Part shown: in pieces, positions 22,777 through 36,700 of the stretch
How positions within the stretch are numbered: position 1 is the stretch's first letter
Layout of the letters: each line of letters opens with the position of its first letter
Assembly (NCBI GenBank): GCA_022113835.1
Contig: JAILWY010000019.1
Coordinates: 7,526,001 to 7,590,000 of the forward strand
Direction of reading: 5' to 3'
DNA: 64,000 bases
Source: Atopsyche davidsoni
Lineage: Eukaryota; Arthropoda; Insecta; Trichoptera; Hydrobiosidae
The notes under the pieces: model-generated
Told to the model about the DNA's origin: nothing
What the model saw: only the letters and a program-made list of their open reading frames with translations
Databases searched by the model: none
Made by a program: the position numbers and the translations under genes

Positions 22777-25595
22777 TAGTTAACAAAAATTTGAATAAAT
22801 ACTCCCTTATAATAATTACAATAAACTGCACACGGGGCTGCGTGGTTGCCTAGAACAGATGAGTGAATGTTGTGTGAACTTTTAATTGTGTAAAAGGCTC
22901 CTTTCAACGAATTCTGCGAGTTGCAAGATCCCGTACTCTACTTGTTTCATAGCTCCTGTCCCTCAATCTCAGGATGGATCGAACTCCCGTCAAAGATTTT
23001 AATGGCAATAGAACTCATGATATCTCTGTTTTCAGAACTAAATGGTTTTTCTTTTCAGATACTTTCACAACAGTTTGCCAGAAACTATTCTTGGCAGCTC
23101 ACGAAGATGCAGAGTAAACAAGCTCAAATGTTTATTTTCACAAGATTCTTTGATTTGTTCTGCTACACTGTTATCATAAACACTCCTAAAAATTATAACT
23201 GCAATTTTAAGGATGCATTTAGTTATATTTAAATATTATATGACAAAAATCAATTATCAGATAATTAAAACACTATCTCAATTTTAATATCATTTACTAA
23301 TAATGTTTGTTATAGTGATTATGAGTTGATTTAATTGATACTAATAAAGTTTCTAATCACATGACAAGTAGATTAAGTATCTGATATGAATGCATTTAGT
23401 GAAGAAATCTGCACGATAATCTGAAATATTGGTACAGAATTACAAGAGACTGAAAAAATATTATATATTTTAAAAAAAGCCAAACTTTTCCTGATCATAT
23501 TCAGTATGACGTAGGTAAATGATTTTTTGAAAACAGATTCTTTGTTGTGTAGTAGTATAAATAAGCAATTATATAATTACCTTATATTTCTGGAATTAAA
23601 TGTTATTTTGTGATTTTTATGCCAAAGATTGTCTTATAACTTGTTTTTGAAGAAATACCAGTCAATTTAGTGTATTTAATTTATGAAAGAGTGATAAATA
23701 GATCAAATTATTATAGTAGCTTTCTAACCATATGAAATTCTTTTATTAAAAAATCTCAAATGTTGCTTTAATAAAACAGCCAAAGATATATAGAGATCTG
23801 TATTCATTATTAATTAAGTTAAAAAAATCAGATTTCTAGACTTGAGCATATATTTTATGCTAGGCATTAGTTGAGATTTTTTTTTTTGAATAATTATAAA
23901 AATGTTTTTACTTTGTGATTTTTATATATTGTTACATCAATCCTACATATTATTATTGTTTTCTTAAGATTAGTATTAGTGACTTCGGCATAATATTATT
24001 TAATAATTTTGACATTGTATTGACAAACAAAGGAGAATTATGGCAGAAGTAATTAATTCTGTAATAAATAAATAATAGGCATGTGTAACAATGCTTACTA
24101 GTCAGACAGCTTTTTAAAACTTACAATAAATATTATACAAGGCTTGTAAAAATGATGAGACTGATTTTGCTATGAATTTACTAAATCTGATACCAGATAA
24201 GTATTACTGCAAAATATATACTATCAACTTTTTCTCTTCGCACGAGTCACTGTAGCAGGTGGAGTATTTAACTCTGCTGTGAGGGTTGAGGTTGTTCTTC
24301 CACATAACTCCATTGTCAGAGTTCAGCAGGCTGAGCTCCGGAATACCCACAGATAAATTGTAACTTTTGGCTACTCTCACATAGCTATCACTTGACTTAT
24401 CTTATTTATTATCCTTTTTCACTATTTTGAATAGGTAATCTTTTCTTCATATTAAAATAATTTACTTTTCACAGTCTGGGGATGTTACCCCTCGGTCAGA
24501 TTAATTTAATTGATATTGGTGCATCAGTTCCAAACGTGTAAATAGCAGCCAATATTTTACTTAAGTGACAGATTAACGATGAGCAAAAGGATTAAGTCAC
24601 CAGGCCGCAATAGCCAGGTGATGTAGATTTCAAATCCCACTCAAGTCCTTTTCTCATAAACATGATTTATTAATTGAATTCAATACAATAATGGTTAACA
24701 CCATACTTAAATAACCTAGTATTTCTAAAGAAAGCGAAAAGAAATGATCAGAACGGTAGACTATCTCACTTAAAGGGTTGCTAATATTTAAAGAAGTTAT
24801 ATCATCTTTACAACACTATAATTCACAAATTGACTTGATTTTGTAATTGATATTACTCAATTACAATTATGTATTTATAAAATATTTGTTGAATGTATCG
24901 AAACTCCCTTTATATCTGAAATAGTATCCCATTTTCATATCAAATCACCAATTTATATTCCACAAAGGAAACAATGCTGTTTTCACATTCACGACGGATG
25001 TAATGAACCAAAATATTAACCTTTAGTAATTTTTTTGTGATGGGAACAGAATAAATAATTAAACTTAGCATATTAAAATCAAATGATGCTTATATTAAAT
25101 AAAAAAAATGTTTATATATTTATGCCTAATTAATTTTTTGTTTTAGGTTTTCAGGTGACCACTTTTATTTCCCACCGTGTGTAAATACTTGTACCTCTCT
25201 GATTATATTGTAACGGGTCGCGTCTATAATTAAAATGCGTATTTATATAAACATTAGTTATATTAGTTATTTACGTATACAGAGTATTTATTTATCACAT
25301 ATTTATATTAACAATTTAAATATGGAGTAATGACGGCCGTTCAAATACTGAACAGTTGACAGTCCGCTTGCATCGATGCTCATTTGTTTTCCAGCGTTCT
25401 GTAGTTTCGTTTTTCAAACTTACTGCTAGACCGTAACAATATATTCTTACTGTAGTTATTTTATAGTTCAATTGTTTTTATTACATTTTGATTCTCTCGT
25501 GTTGAAGGCCACGTCTGTCATCATTTAATTATATAAGTGAATTATAAATAAATATAGAGATTAACAAGATTGTTTTCTTCTTTAAAACTACAAGG
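22777..25595. other. 2.8 kb AT-rich intergenic region
   Basis: The 3' UTR of the SLC7 gene, then very AT-rich DNA. The ORF at 22921-23232 has no family resemblance and is probably chance. A tRNA-derived SINE candidate lies at 24570-24672. A moderately GC-rich patch at 24240-24350 is unexplained. The last few hundred bases are the probable promoter and 5' UTR of the F-box-like gene. Confidence 0.5.
24570..24672 (+). repeat. tRNA-derived SINE candidate
   Basis: GATTTCAAATCCCACTC resembles a pol III B box (GGTTCGANTCC) and is followed by TTTTCTCATAAACATG. A related stretch at 40545-40628 has GGATTCAAGTCCCACC and TCTCATAAAAATG with the same spacing. Confidence 0.45.
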
Positions 25596-26837
25596 ATGGA
25601 ATGTAAGTATACTTATAAATTTTCATGAAAATTTATAAACAAATCAAATAGTTGATTTTTGAGTTATTTTAACAGTATCAAACAAATGAATTCAGACAAT
25701 ATGAATTATACATTTTTAATAATATTAAATGCTTTTTGACAAAAACAGCTTCAACACAAAGCAATTACAGCCTACTGCAGTTGCCTCCCGAGCTCCTAGA
25801 AATGGTGCTGATTAAGTTAGGTTCTTATAAGGAGATAGAAGTGGCACGACGCTCGTGCTGTATACTGGACGATATAGGCCGAGGTGTCATAGTTCGCAGA
25901 CTGCGCCACTTGCAAACTTACGCAACAAGCATCAATCCTCAAACGGATAATATGCGTGCTCTGCTTGACAGCCTCCATTTATTCTGCGCTGTCACATCCA
26001 TCTACATGGAAACTTGTGGCTCAGCCTACTTCTGTATTGGGGAACTATTGGATTATTTATAATTGTTTATAATTGTTATTTATAATTATTTATAAAAATT
26101 GTAATTTATAATAATTGTAATCAATCACAGAATAGCTTAATTTCCACGTACTCCTTCAAATCCCATTTTTCATTTTCAATAATGTCCAGATGTACTTCTT
26201 ATCGTCTGGTAAGATGGACATTTTTTAAATAAAAATAAAAAGTATTTTTGGTTAATTAGAATATTGAAACCTGAGAACAAAACTTTAATAAGTGATTTTT
26301 AAGAACGAAGATGTGACGAGTTATATTGGCCACGCGATGGACACAGCATCTGTTCCATACTTCAACATCTCGTGCTAGTGGGTAATGCCAAAATTCCTAT
26401 CCTCTATCACCAAGTTTGTCTACTCACTGACCATAACTGCGAGTACGGTTATGATTTCGACAGTCATATCCAGCCATGTTTACATATTATTGTCAATGTG
26501 AATGGGCCAGCTGATGCAATGTGCGTGCTACGAGAGCACATCCACTGTCCTTCTGATTTCCCCCAGCCTATGATGAATACTGCTAAGGTATAATGGACCA
26601 CTTTCAGTATACACGATTGTCAATATTGACAAAGAAAATTTAACACATTTCTCATCAGAGTTACATTGACTACAAATAGGTAGTTTTATACATACTTTTT
26701 ATTCACAGTTGGATAACGTGGAAGATGTGAGCATGGTTATGAAATTCAGATGTTGTATTCAACGAAGACGGGACCGCTTCAGGGTATTATCGTATAGCGT
26801 TGACCAGCACTATTTAACTAGCAGCAGGAAAAACTAA
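25596..26837 (+). CDS. F-box-like protein gene; model interrupted, possible pseudogene
   Basis: An ATG exon coding only seven bases (25596-25602, donor GTAAGT) joins in frame to exon 2 at 25749, giving an F-box-like stretch: LLQLPPELLEMVLIKL, GSYKEIEVARRSCC. F-box proteins bring substrates to SCF ubiquitin ligases. The later part, YMETCGSAYFCIGELLDYL, loosely recalls FBXO28. Exon 2 then runs into TAA at 26060 with no usable donor in frame. Two more exons look genuine: 26304-26587 (CDELYWPRDGHSICSILQ, VLVGNAKIPILYHQV) and 26709-26837 (RCCIQRRRDRFRVLSYSVDQ, stop). The donor at 26034 has the right phase for exon 3 but would create a TAA at the junction. Either an exon was missed or the AT-rich expansion at 26050-26120 destroyed the donor. 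Confidence 0.5.
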
Positions 26838-27249
26838 CCAGCTCTAACTTTATTTTGTTCTTCGTGAAAATAATGCAAAACCACCTCTTGTCAAAAAGTG
26901 TATCTGAAACCACCCATCAAGGCCACAAAGCCCAGCCCAGTTTTTAGTTAGCGTTTGTTTTCTGTTTGAAATCTTGTTTTGCTCGATATCTTTTTTGTGA
27001 AATAAAAAAAATCTTTCTATAACTTTGTTATTTTATTCTTAACTCCAAGAATTAAAATGATGCGTAAGTGGCGACATACAAGGTACAGTGACATGTAAAG
27101 GTACAAAAGCTAGTAGTGTAGTAACACAAAATCACCTCTAGGCAACCACAGCTTCGAACTGTGTGATGGCTATAATTATCTTACAATCTTAGCTACCAAC
27201 ATGTAAAATAGACGACTTCCGGGGATATTTGTAATGGTGCGCCATCGAT

Positions 27250-27498
27250 ATGAAGGAACATTGTATTACAGATATGGTAGTCATCAACAAAATTTTAGGA
27301 CAAATGAGTAGACTTCAAAGTGTTCAAGCAGAAAAACTACCTGGATTGCATTTAAAGCATGACAATTTTATTAAAGCAAGCCAGGATTTTGGATTTGTAC
27401 TGATTTATGGTTTTTTCAAGATAATCTTTATTAACTACTACCAAAAATCTAACCGTTTTACTTTCACTCTCACATACTCTGATCTGATTGACCAGTGA
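27250..27498 (+). CDS. weak candidate coding exon, unknown product
   Basis: 82 codons starting MKEHCITDMVVINKILGQMS. The first half looks like ordinary soluble protein (LQSVQAEKLPGLHLKH), while the second half becomes low-complexity. A natural break would be a splice near the CAG before GATTTTGG (about 27380). It follows a GC-richer leader (27120-27240). No partner exon was found, so it may be chance. Confidence 0.2.
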   Translation: MKEHCITDMVVINKILGQMSRLQSVQAEKLPGLHLKHDNFIKASQDFGFVLIYGFFKIIFINYYQKSNRFTFTLTYSDLIDQ

Positions 27499-30248
27499 CA
27501 AAAATGGTAAATGAAATGCTTTCTAATAGGTCAGACGTTTGTGTATAGTTTTAATGACTTGATATTAAGTGCACAGGGTAAAGGCAGTTAAATAAAAGCA
27601 TAATAATTGAACGAAATCAAATTTTATTTATAAATTGATTAAATATATATTCAAGAAAATACAATTTCATAAGAGCTTCGATAAAAATAAATAATTATTA
27701 AATATATTTTATTGATTTGTACATTTTTTTATCTAAGTGAAATATTGCTTGAACAACTCTCACCTTTTCATGCAAGCTTAGACAATATGGGAAGAAGTAA
27801 CATGCAGGCTTAAAAATTAAATTAAAATATAATTACAGAATTATAAAAATCTGCCACTAAGTGTGCACTGTGCACCCAAGCAGACTGTCTCTTGGCTCAA
27901 GTAGCTGAAAGTATTATATTAACCTTTTACAGCAGTTGTGTTTGCCACCTGCACGCTACGCAAGCCCTTTACGCAGCTGAGTCGTTTCGCATGCTCTTTT
28001 ACTTTAACTATATTCTAATAAATGACAGTAAGTTAACGCCAAAAACAATGTCGACTGCCATTTGAAAAAATTTGCTCCATGTATAAAATTTTTGTTAAAA
28101 CGCATCTTTTGATGATTGAGATTAAATTAGAGTATATATTTAAATAATCACTCCTAATCAATCATCAAATATTGTGAATTTATGAATCATTTAAAGTGGC
28201 ACTGCATACATATATACTCGCAAAAAGGTCGACATAAATCTCCACGTTAGATAATTTTGGAGATATTTAAACACAAACATGGCTACAATTCAACAGCAGA
28301 ACAATATTGTATTATACATAAATCATCATATACTTATAAAAAGACAATATAACTTTTATATGGAAAAACCATTACAAAGGCAACAATGTCAAAACAATCT
28401 CTTGGAAGTGGTTTTTTACATTGCATCTTGTGAGGTAGGCATTGTAAAGCTTAAGACTTGTCTATTTTGGGTTTGAAGAAGCAGTCATCACACGAGTAAC
28501 AGAAGACATGGCATCACTGAGAGCGTGTTAATCAATGTCACATTATATATATTTTTAACTAATAATAATCAAAACAAATAATCAATGTAAATGTAATTCC
28601 AAAATCGTATATTATTCAATGTAAACCTTCTTTTCTCCATTAAGAACAGGGCTGGGGCGACTGTCTGAATAAATATGGTAGATCAAGAGCCGTGCTGGTC
28701 TGGTGTACAATACTTGGTAATGATATTCATCAAAGATTTCTTGAATATAAGTAATGTACACAGAAAACTTCTATATAATATATAATAATAGATAAACTTT
28801 TTTTTTGCAGATAAGACACCTATAAGTTTGCCAATTAATTATATAAAAAAAACTACTTAATTTGGATTGGTGTTCGTATACAAAATATTTAAGAAAAATA
28901 TCACAAAAACATTTTACAAAAAATATAACATCCTACTGTAAAGATATAAATTTGATAAATTTTACAGCAATGTATTTAATTTCACAAGGCATAATAAGGA
29001 TTAACAAAAAAGGTATAATTCCATTTATATACAATATTTTCTTTTCTTCATTTAAATTTTAATTAAGATTAAGGCCTTCTTCGTTCAGTTGTTTAAAATA
29101 TGATGATTTAATGGATACCAGTTTTTGAATAAAGTTGAAGCATTTTTTAAATTACTCAATGTTTGATTATATATTATTTTTAAAATGTTAAAATTGTAAA
29201 GTAAGTAAATAAATAAAATTATCAGTTAATCTACGAGTTCAAATAAAAAAAGGTTGAGTTGCAATAAACACAAGGTGGATTGTGGAGATCAGAGAAAGTT
29301 TCATTTCGCCCCTGGTTTCAATGTGTCTACCCAGTTCTGATGAAGAGAAAAGGTATAAAAAAAATCATTTATAATAAATAAATCCGAGAAATGTCTTGAA
29401 GTTGCATATTCTAAATCATTATTCGTTTCTAATCATATTTTTGAGCATGTAAATCAGTTCACTTAGCTCACTAATAAGAGTGAAGAAGTAATGAGAAACC
29501 AATATTGACAAAATTTGATCCTATTTTTAATAAATACAAGTAGTACAGGTACAATTTAATCTGTATATAGGCATGGTACTTGGAAGCGTAATGTGTAGTG
29601 ATATAATTTTTAATATTTAAACCAATTATTAGTTCTTATTTCATTAATATGATTCATCAGGCTCCTGAGGAACACCGGATGATGCAATAACAGTAATATA
29701 TAATAATATTTATCTTTCCATTGGCTACAATGTATATATTTAGAATTAAAGCTACATAACAAGATTCTATAAATAGTGAATAAGTTGTCTATTGTTTATT
29801 GCTTGAACTTATTGTATGTGTCCTTGGATTTTTCAGGTTATACATATAATTGCAGGTGATTACCATAGTAAAAGTAAACTATTTGTCAACAATAATAAAT
29901 AGTAACTATTTGTAGCACTTCAAATCTCACTAATTTTTGCATGCAATGAGATAATTTAATTGATTGTTTAAAATAGAGCATTTAGCCCAGATAGACCAAA
30001 TGTCCCATATATGGAATGTTACGTAATAATAGTAGATAAATATATTCTGTACTAACCACTTATTTTTTAGTATCGTTTTTATGTATAATCATCTACAAAA
30101 TATGAGATATACTTGTTTAATATCGGTATTTATATTTCATTGAATAGAGAATCAGAGTTAAAACAGAGAAAAAAAACTTCAGCCCTAATACTGCGTATTT
30201 TATAATAATTAAGTGACATTTTTCTAGCTTTGAATTAAATTAATTATG

Positions 30249-30415
30249 AAATTCAATATTTCTGACGGAGAGTACTTGGTGGAATTCCATTTTAATATTT
30301 TTGAGTAAAATACTTGAGTGATTTTCCACATGTTCGTTTTTATTTGTGACCGGTTTCGCCAACCTTTCACGTTGGCATTATAAACACCTCTGTTTGACAA
30401 TATTTATTGCCAATG
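30249..30415. mobile_element. family A foldback element, one-arm copy
   Basis: AAATTCAATATTTCTGACGG, GTACTTGGTGGAATTCCATT, GTGATTTTCCACATGTTCGT, then GTGACCGGTTTCGCCAACCT and GTTGGCATTATAAACACCTC. The second arm is absent. It lies downstream of Sec15. Confidence 0.85.
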
Positions 30416-30747
30416 CTAATGATAGGATGCATAATGACTTAGATTGAATAAAAATATAATTTTGTTGAAATCAATACTTTGGTATATCTGACAATTGAAT
30501 TTAAACAGCAAACCGAAGATCGCAAACAAACGCAAATCATACCTAACCTATTGATAAAAAATATATTTTCCAGCAATTTCAGCCAACAATTTCCTTATTA
30601 AATAAAAAAAAAAAATTTTAGGTCTATCTGGGTTAATATAAAGTCTATATGAAATGTGTAAAAAGGCAATAAGTATTAAAAAGTAGTGTACAATGAAAAA
30701 TAAAAAACATTAAAAAATATGCAGCAGCAAAGCAGGATTAAATGATT

Positions 30748-33700
30748 TTACACTTGCTCTTTTGGCTGAGATAACTGTCTCAGTTGCTTGAGCACAGTAT
30801 CCAAAAGCTTCTTGCGATCGCGCTCGGATTTCTTAAGAACTGAAAATACAGAAGAGCGGTGATCTGCCTCTCTGATTTTTTCCAAAAGTGTTGCCGCCTC
30901 GGCCGGAGTCACCAATGGATAACGACTCTCTTCTAAGCCTACATCATGCAAGTAGCTTGCCCAGTCCCAACTCATCACAAGATCCAGGAGTTGTCTGTAA
31001 AGAAAACAATACTTGTAAATAAAGTTTATATTTAAAATCTTACCTAGCGCCTAAATCCCTTTGATTAGTGTGCATCTGTAACTGAACGATAGTTTGAATT
31101 GTTTGCAAGTGTATAACCGATGTGCCTATCCTAAATAATTTTATGATGTTGAAGCATTTGTGCCTTTGTATGGTATGAAAATATATAAGTTTCCAGCAAG
31201 GGCAAAAAGTTTACCTGAGAGGAGCATAGAAAGAGAGTAGCTCGTTGTCTCGTACTCCGGGGACAGGCTCGCTAGCAGCAAACTGCTCACATTGTATGAC
31301 ATCTAGATTGATTTGGTGCAAAGCTCCCATGGATATTTGTTTATTTTCAGGATTGATTACCAACTGATGCATACTTCGTGCCATATGCTGACATGCTGCC
31401 TTGCAAGCTTGGGCGGCAACCTCGTTCGGTAATGTTGTTAAAGAATCAAACATGTCTCGCAGGAAACTTATCATGTCAGTTATGAAACTTGAAGCGTGAC
31501 CAACAGACTCCACTGAGAACAAAGTTTTTTTTTATAAATAAGCACATCATTAATTAATTCACATGCAAAAATTAAATATTAATAGATTACCTAATAACCA
31601 GTTGTAGTCTTCTAACTCCAGAAATTCATCAAGTTTTCTCTTTAATTTATCACATATCTGTTGTTCAGCATCATCACGGGCTACTTGGAACATAGTACCT
31701 GGCGCCTAAAACAAATTAAATAAGTTTAAAACCCAGTCTTACTAGAATTACAATTTAAAAAAGGCTACAACAGAAAAAAAAAAAAAATTATAAATCATTT
31801 CAAGGAATTATTCTTGAAAACGGCTCCAGTACTAGAACTGAAATGTTGGAACACCAAACAAATGTAACATAAGAAAATAAGCCCTTAGCCACCAAAACCT
31901 TGAGACTTATTTTTCAAATAATATATTGTAAGCAATCATTTCATACCTGCTCGGGCATCGTTTCAGCACCAGTGATTTTTGCTATGAACTGGTGTAAGTA
32001 TGTGGTAGCACCTTCCAAATACTGGGTGTCTATGATAATTTGGACAACTTGTAGCAGAGCTAAAGACGGACGCCTAAATAATGATGACAGGCACCCAGTA
32101 AAAGACCTAGTTAGTAGGAGAGAAGCGCTCTGCCTCACGTGGATGGCCCTTTGGGAAGGTGACAAACCGAGACCTGTTGAAAACTTGAGACACGCGTGTA
32201 TGAACTCCTTAACTTGGCCATATACTGCAGGGACCATTGACGAGAAAGGTAGCCTAAAATATACAAGGAAATTATAATTCAAAGCTTGATATTATCCATA
32301 TTGAAAAGGAGAATCTACTATCATAAATGCTTACTTTTTGGGAAATGTCTGTTGGTCAATGGCTTCAGTATTAAATGGAAAGTCGTTTAGGACATTGTCG
32401 CATTCACTCTGGCTTTCAATCTAAAATATTTATTATCAAATAAAGTATACAAAAAATTTCAAACAATCGAAAACGATAATAAAAAAATATATATATATAT
32501 AAGTTATGACTAATATAATGAACCTGAATTGGAAAGAAAGGCTCATTATCCAGAATTTCCCTGAACACTGACACCCAGCGTTGCATAAGCACCTCTGTGT
32601 AGTGCTCCGCCATCTCCTGCAACAGTCCACGCAATGGGCCTTCAGACAATCCATAGTACCTGAAATATAATTATTTTTTTAAATACTTGCAAATTTTAAT
32701 GACTATTAAATAGAAATTCTAGACAAGAACATCCATGATTGCCATGACTAGATACAATATTTTGATAGTGTAATTACTTCAATGTCGTGTTGAATAAGAC
32801 AATCTCATGCTTTATACCAAGCATGAGTTGTGGATCTGTCGCTAGGGACGTGTTCTTTCTCAAAGTTGATGCAAGCTTCCCGACAGCCATTCCCCAGAGA
32901 TCCACGAGCCAATCTCTAGACACGAGTCCTCCGCCAGTATTTAGGAGATGGTCTTCGAGAATGAAAAATCCGAGCACACTGTTTAGGAAGGTGCGGTAGC
33001 TTTCTATGGATTCGTGCATGGTTGGGCTGGACACCAGCACCAATCTAGCTTGCTGCTGGCGCTGTACTCTGAAATTGAATAGAATAATGAATATATGCAA
33101 GAATAAAAGTTTTATGGGATGTTCTTACAGCAGTGCAAAGGAGACTAAAAATATATTTATATTTGTAGGGTTTATGAGAATAATCCGATGAACCTAACGG
33201 AATTGAAACAAAACATCAGGTCAGAAATGGTAGCAATATCGAGGGCTATGTGTCAGCGTGTTATTAGCAATCTTCGTTCCAGATTAGAAGATTGCCAGCA
33301 GCGTAATGGTCACCATTTGGATAGCATCATCTTTTCGAAATAATTTTCCATTTTGTATTCTTATAATCAACAATTAAAAAAAAAACTTGATTACCAGTAG
33401 TTTTTGTTTTACTGAACTAACAAATACCTGATACTCTGTTTGGACACCCTGTAGATGCATATTTAACTAAATTCGTATAGACGTATTTAGTTCTGAGAAT
33501 CAAAAATGGCATCATTACAAGCACCTATGCATGACAAATCGAATCATGTGACCGTGGTAACTCTGCCAGCACACAGTTTAATGGAACTTTACATCAAACC
33601 AATTTGTTAGTAGTTTGGAGAAAATGTTGCAATGTACATTGAAGACATTAAAACTTTTACTATACACTCAAGAAAACAAATTTCACACAAGAACTATATC

Positions 33701-36700
33701 AATTAAATATAATTGTTTGGGTAACTAAAAAATGTTTGATTCTTAATCAGTTCTACACATAAGATTTATATTTAGAGGTAATACTGTAATACCTGTAATA
33801 CTCAATGAATTCATTTCTTGCACCCAGGACCGTGTGGATGTGAAGGCACCTGTACAATGGACTGAAGTCAACTAGATCCAGAGTACAGTATGAATCATCA
33901 GAGTTTTTAACATCCCCAGCATCTGGAACATTACATATAATCTTTAAATATCGCAATATAAAAAAGTATGTATTTCCTTGGATGTTAAACATAGTCAAAT
34001 TTAAATCAAGATTTCAGCTAAATGAAGTCCATCAACATGGCCGCCGTAAAATGTAAACATATTTTGTTAAAAATTGCCTTAAAAAAATAAAAATATATTT
34101 ATTTGTACTGAGAATAGAGAGCTCACACTTTACCTCTTTTCTTTTTGACAATAGTGGCCAAGTCCCTGCCCATCATCTCATGGGTCTGTTGAAGAGCCTT
34201 TAATCCAATTTGAGGACTATACTTCCGAATGTTCTCCAGAAAATCAGTTAACACCGCCATTGAGGCCTCGCGAATCGCCTGCCTCAATTTGGGGACATTG
34301 GTGCAGATGTCGGCACAGAATCTAAAGTTGCTTACGTGAGGAAGCAATACATGCTCTAGCTGTTCCAGGGTCTTCAGGGCTGCGTAATACCTTTTAAACA
34401 AAAATAAGTTGTTAAATTAAGATGCAGGTGTAAATTACAGCACTAGCTGGTGTTTTGGACCAAGTACTTGGCAGAATTCCATCATGACATTCAAAGTTAC
34501 AAAAAGATAATGATACTTCAATATTATTTATTTTATGAAGCCACCAAGTTTTTTAATAGTCTGGTTTGTAAAAGAAAAGATGTAAAAATATAACTATACC
34601 TTGTATTTAAATATCACACTAGCATTAAGTTAATTACTAACCTCTTAGCCTTAAACTGAGCTTTAAGCTTGGCATATGTGAGCATGAGAGGCAAGCAAAC
34701 AGCCATTTTTTCAACACCAGCAGCAATGTTACGCTCCACTTCACGGCCGTGAACAAGCTCATCTCCGTGAGTAGACAGTTCTACAAACACATAGTCAAGC
34801 AAACATCATAAACCTCAACACGCATCACATTGAACTCGCGCCACTTATCATAGATGTCCCATATGAAAGATATCCATAGTTACAACTCGTTTTACTATTA
34901 AACTTTACGAGTTGTTTAGTTACACTCAATATATTCTATTTAGTCAACGAGATAGTAAAATAAATGTATTAAAAATATTCAATCTAACAAAAAAAGCCGC
35001 TTTAGTAAAAAAAAAATGTATGAGATTACCTCATGATGACAGCAATTACCCTTTTTAAAATCAATATTATGGTTATGTTAAATTATTTTATTTATTTAAA
35101 AGAAATTGAAATAACCAATATATTTGTATGTCATTCAAACAAATACAATTTTACATAAAAATAAAATAGTAATGATATCAAAAATTTAGGAGATAGAAAT
35201 TAAAAATGTGCAGCAGTGAACATGTGCTAGTCTATGATAGCATTAATTATAAATCAGCTACATGATTTGAAATACATCATTTTACTGTAGATTACCTGCC
35301 TAAAACTGTGCACACCTCTGACATGTGCTTTAACCTAACCCATCAAATCCCTTAAATTGAAAACATCAGGAGCAACTAACGACCTCACAAATTCAACACT
35401 TAAACACATTCAACAATAAAAAAAGAATGGTTTTTTTATTCGCCTGCAGTATCTTGTTTCATACATTGTAAAAAGTCTATTTGCAATATTGTGATTGTAA
35501 AGTAACAAATTATGTTCATTAATTTTAAACCATTTTAATATTTATTCACAATCGCATTTGTCAATAACTATCTAATCTCACATGCTAATATACATTAACA
35601 CACTAATGCGGGGCGGGTACTAGTATCCGTTTCGCGGACTGCTGTCTAAAAGCAGGGCGCGTATGAATGTGTTTACTCTAAAAGCGGCAGAAGGTCATTT
35701 TACTCTTTAGGTCTATAGCTCGTAATGTTTGTTTAGGACTCGTCAACGTTATTTCTACCAACACTGTCCAGTGATTCTGAACAAAATGACAACGAAGAAG
35801 TGCAGTGGTCAGAGAATGATAATCCTCCAATTATTGAACAATTTTTAGGACAAAGTGGTGTTGTTGTGATGCCAAGTAATCCGCAAAGTGTGTATGAAGT
35901 GGTTCAACTTTTTATAGGAAACGATTTATTTGACTACATGCAAATTAAAGAGTGTATAGACTAGATTTCGCACGCGCAATTTTACGTGAATTTTGACCGC
36001 TACGCACATCAATTTGGTTACCCGCTTAAAGTGTGTTAATATATATAATATCACAAACCTGACAGTTAATTTATTGTAATTGTAAAAGAAATCATATATT
36101 TAATCAACACAGAAAACCAAACAATTAAAATTGCGGAGCAGAAAACTTTATTCCCAGCCTAGCAAGAGCCCAGTGCTTTTGAAGAAGTGTGGATAGCGAT
36201 AACTGAAACTTTAGGTGGGTCTGGGGTTTGTTAAATTTATTTAACAAATCCCATTTATATAAGTTTAATAACATATTACCATTGGCCACACTGTGAAGGC
36301 TCGAATCAAGGTCCTTGACTTCCAAATACAGTGCTTGAGCATGAGACCTCACTTGGAGCAAGTCTCTAATAGATTCAATAAATCCCTACAAAAATTTATA
36401 CATTAATTAGTACATTGAAAATAGTACATAAATATTAAATCTACTTATATTTAAGAGAACACTCATAAATTTTCAATGCATTTTTTACTAGAATAAAATA
36501 TTACTAGAATTATTTAAACTGACCTGATAGTAAAAATTGCACATGCGCTCAATCTCTTTATCATGCTGCTTGATTCTGTTTTCCAACTGCTCCATAAATA
36601 TACGGTGTCCATCGCTTTCATAAATTGACCGAAATGCAGGACCCCAATAATCATCAATTCCTTCTATTTCCTTTAAATTGTAATTGAACGTTATTTAAGT

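Larger units (their letters stand above)
26838..30747. other. 3.9 kb AT-rich intergenic region with weak ORFs
   Basis: An AATAAA lies near 26999, fitting the end of the F-box-like transcript. The rest is AT-rich. Two plus-strand ORFs are the only candidates: 27250-27498 (starts MKEHCITDMVV, has a possible donor after about 45 codons) and 28279-28476 (starts MATIQQQNNIVLYINH). Neither matches a family I know. A family A copy is at 30249-30415. The last part is the Sec15 3' UTR. Confidence 0.45.

Noticed and set aside
22921..23232. 103-codon ORF after the SLC7 stop codon
   Set aside because: Low-complexity translation without motifs, in the likely 3' UTR or flank.
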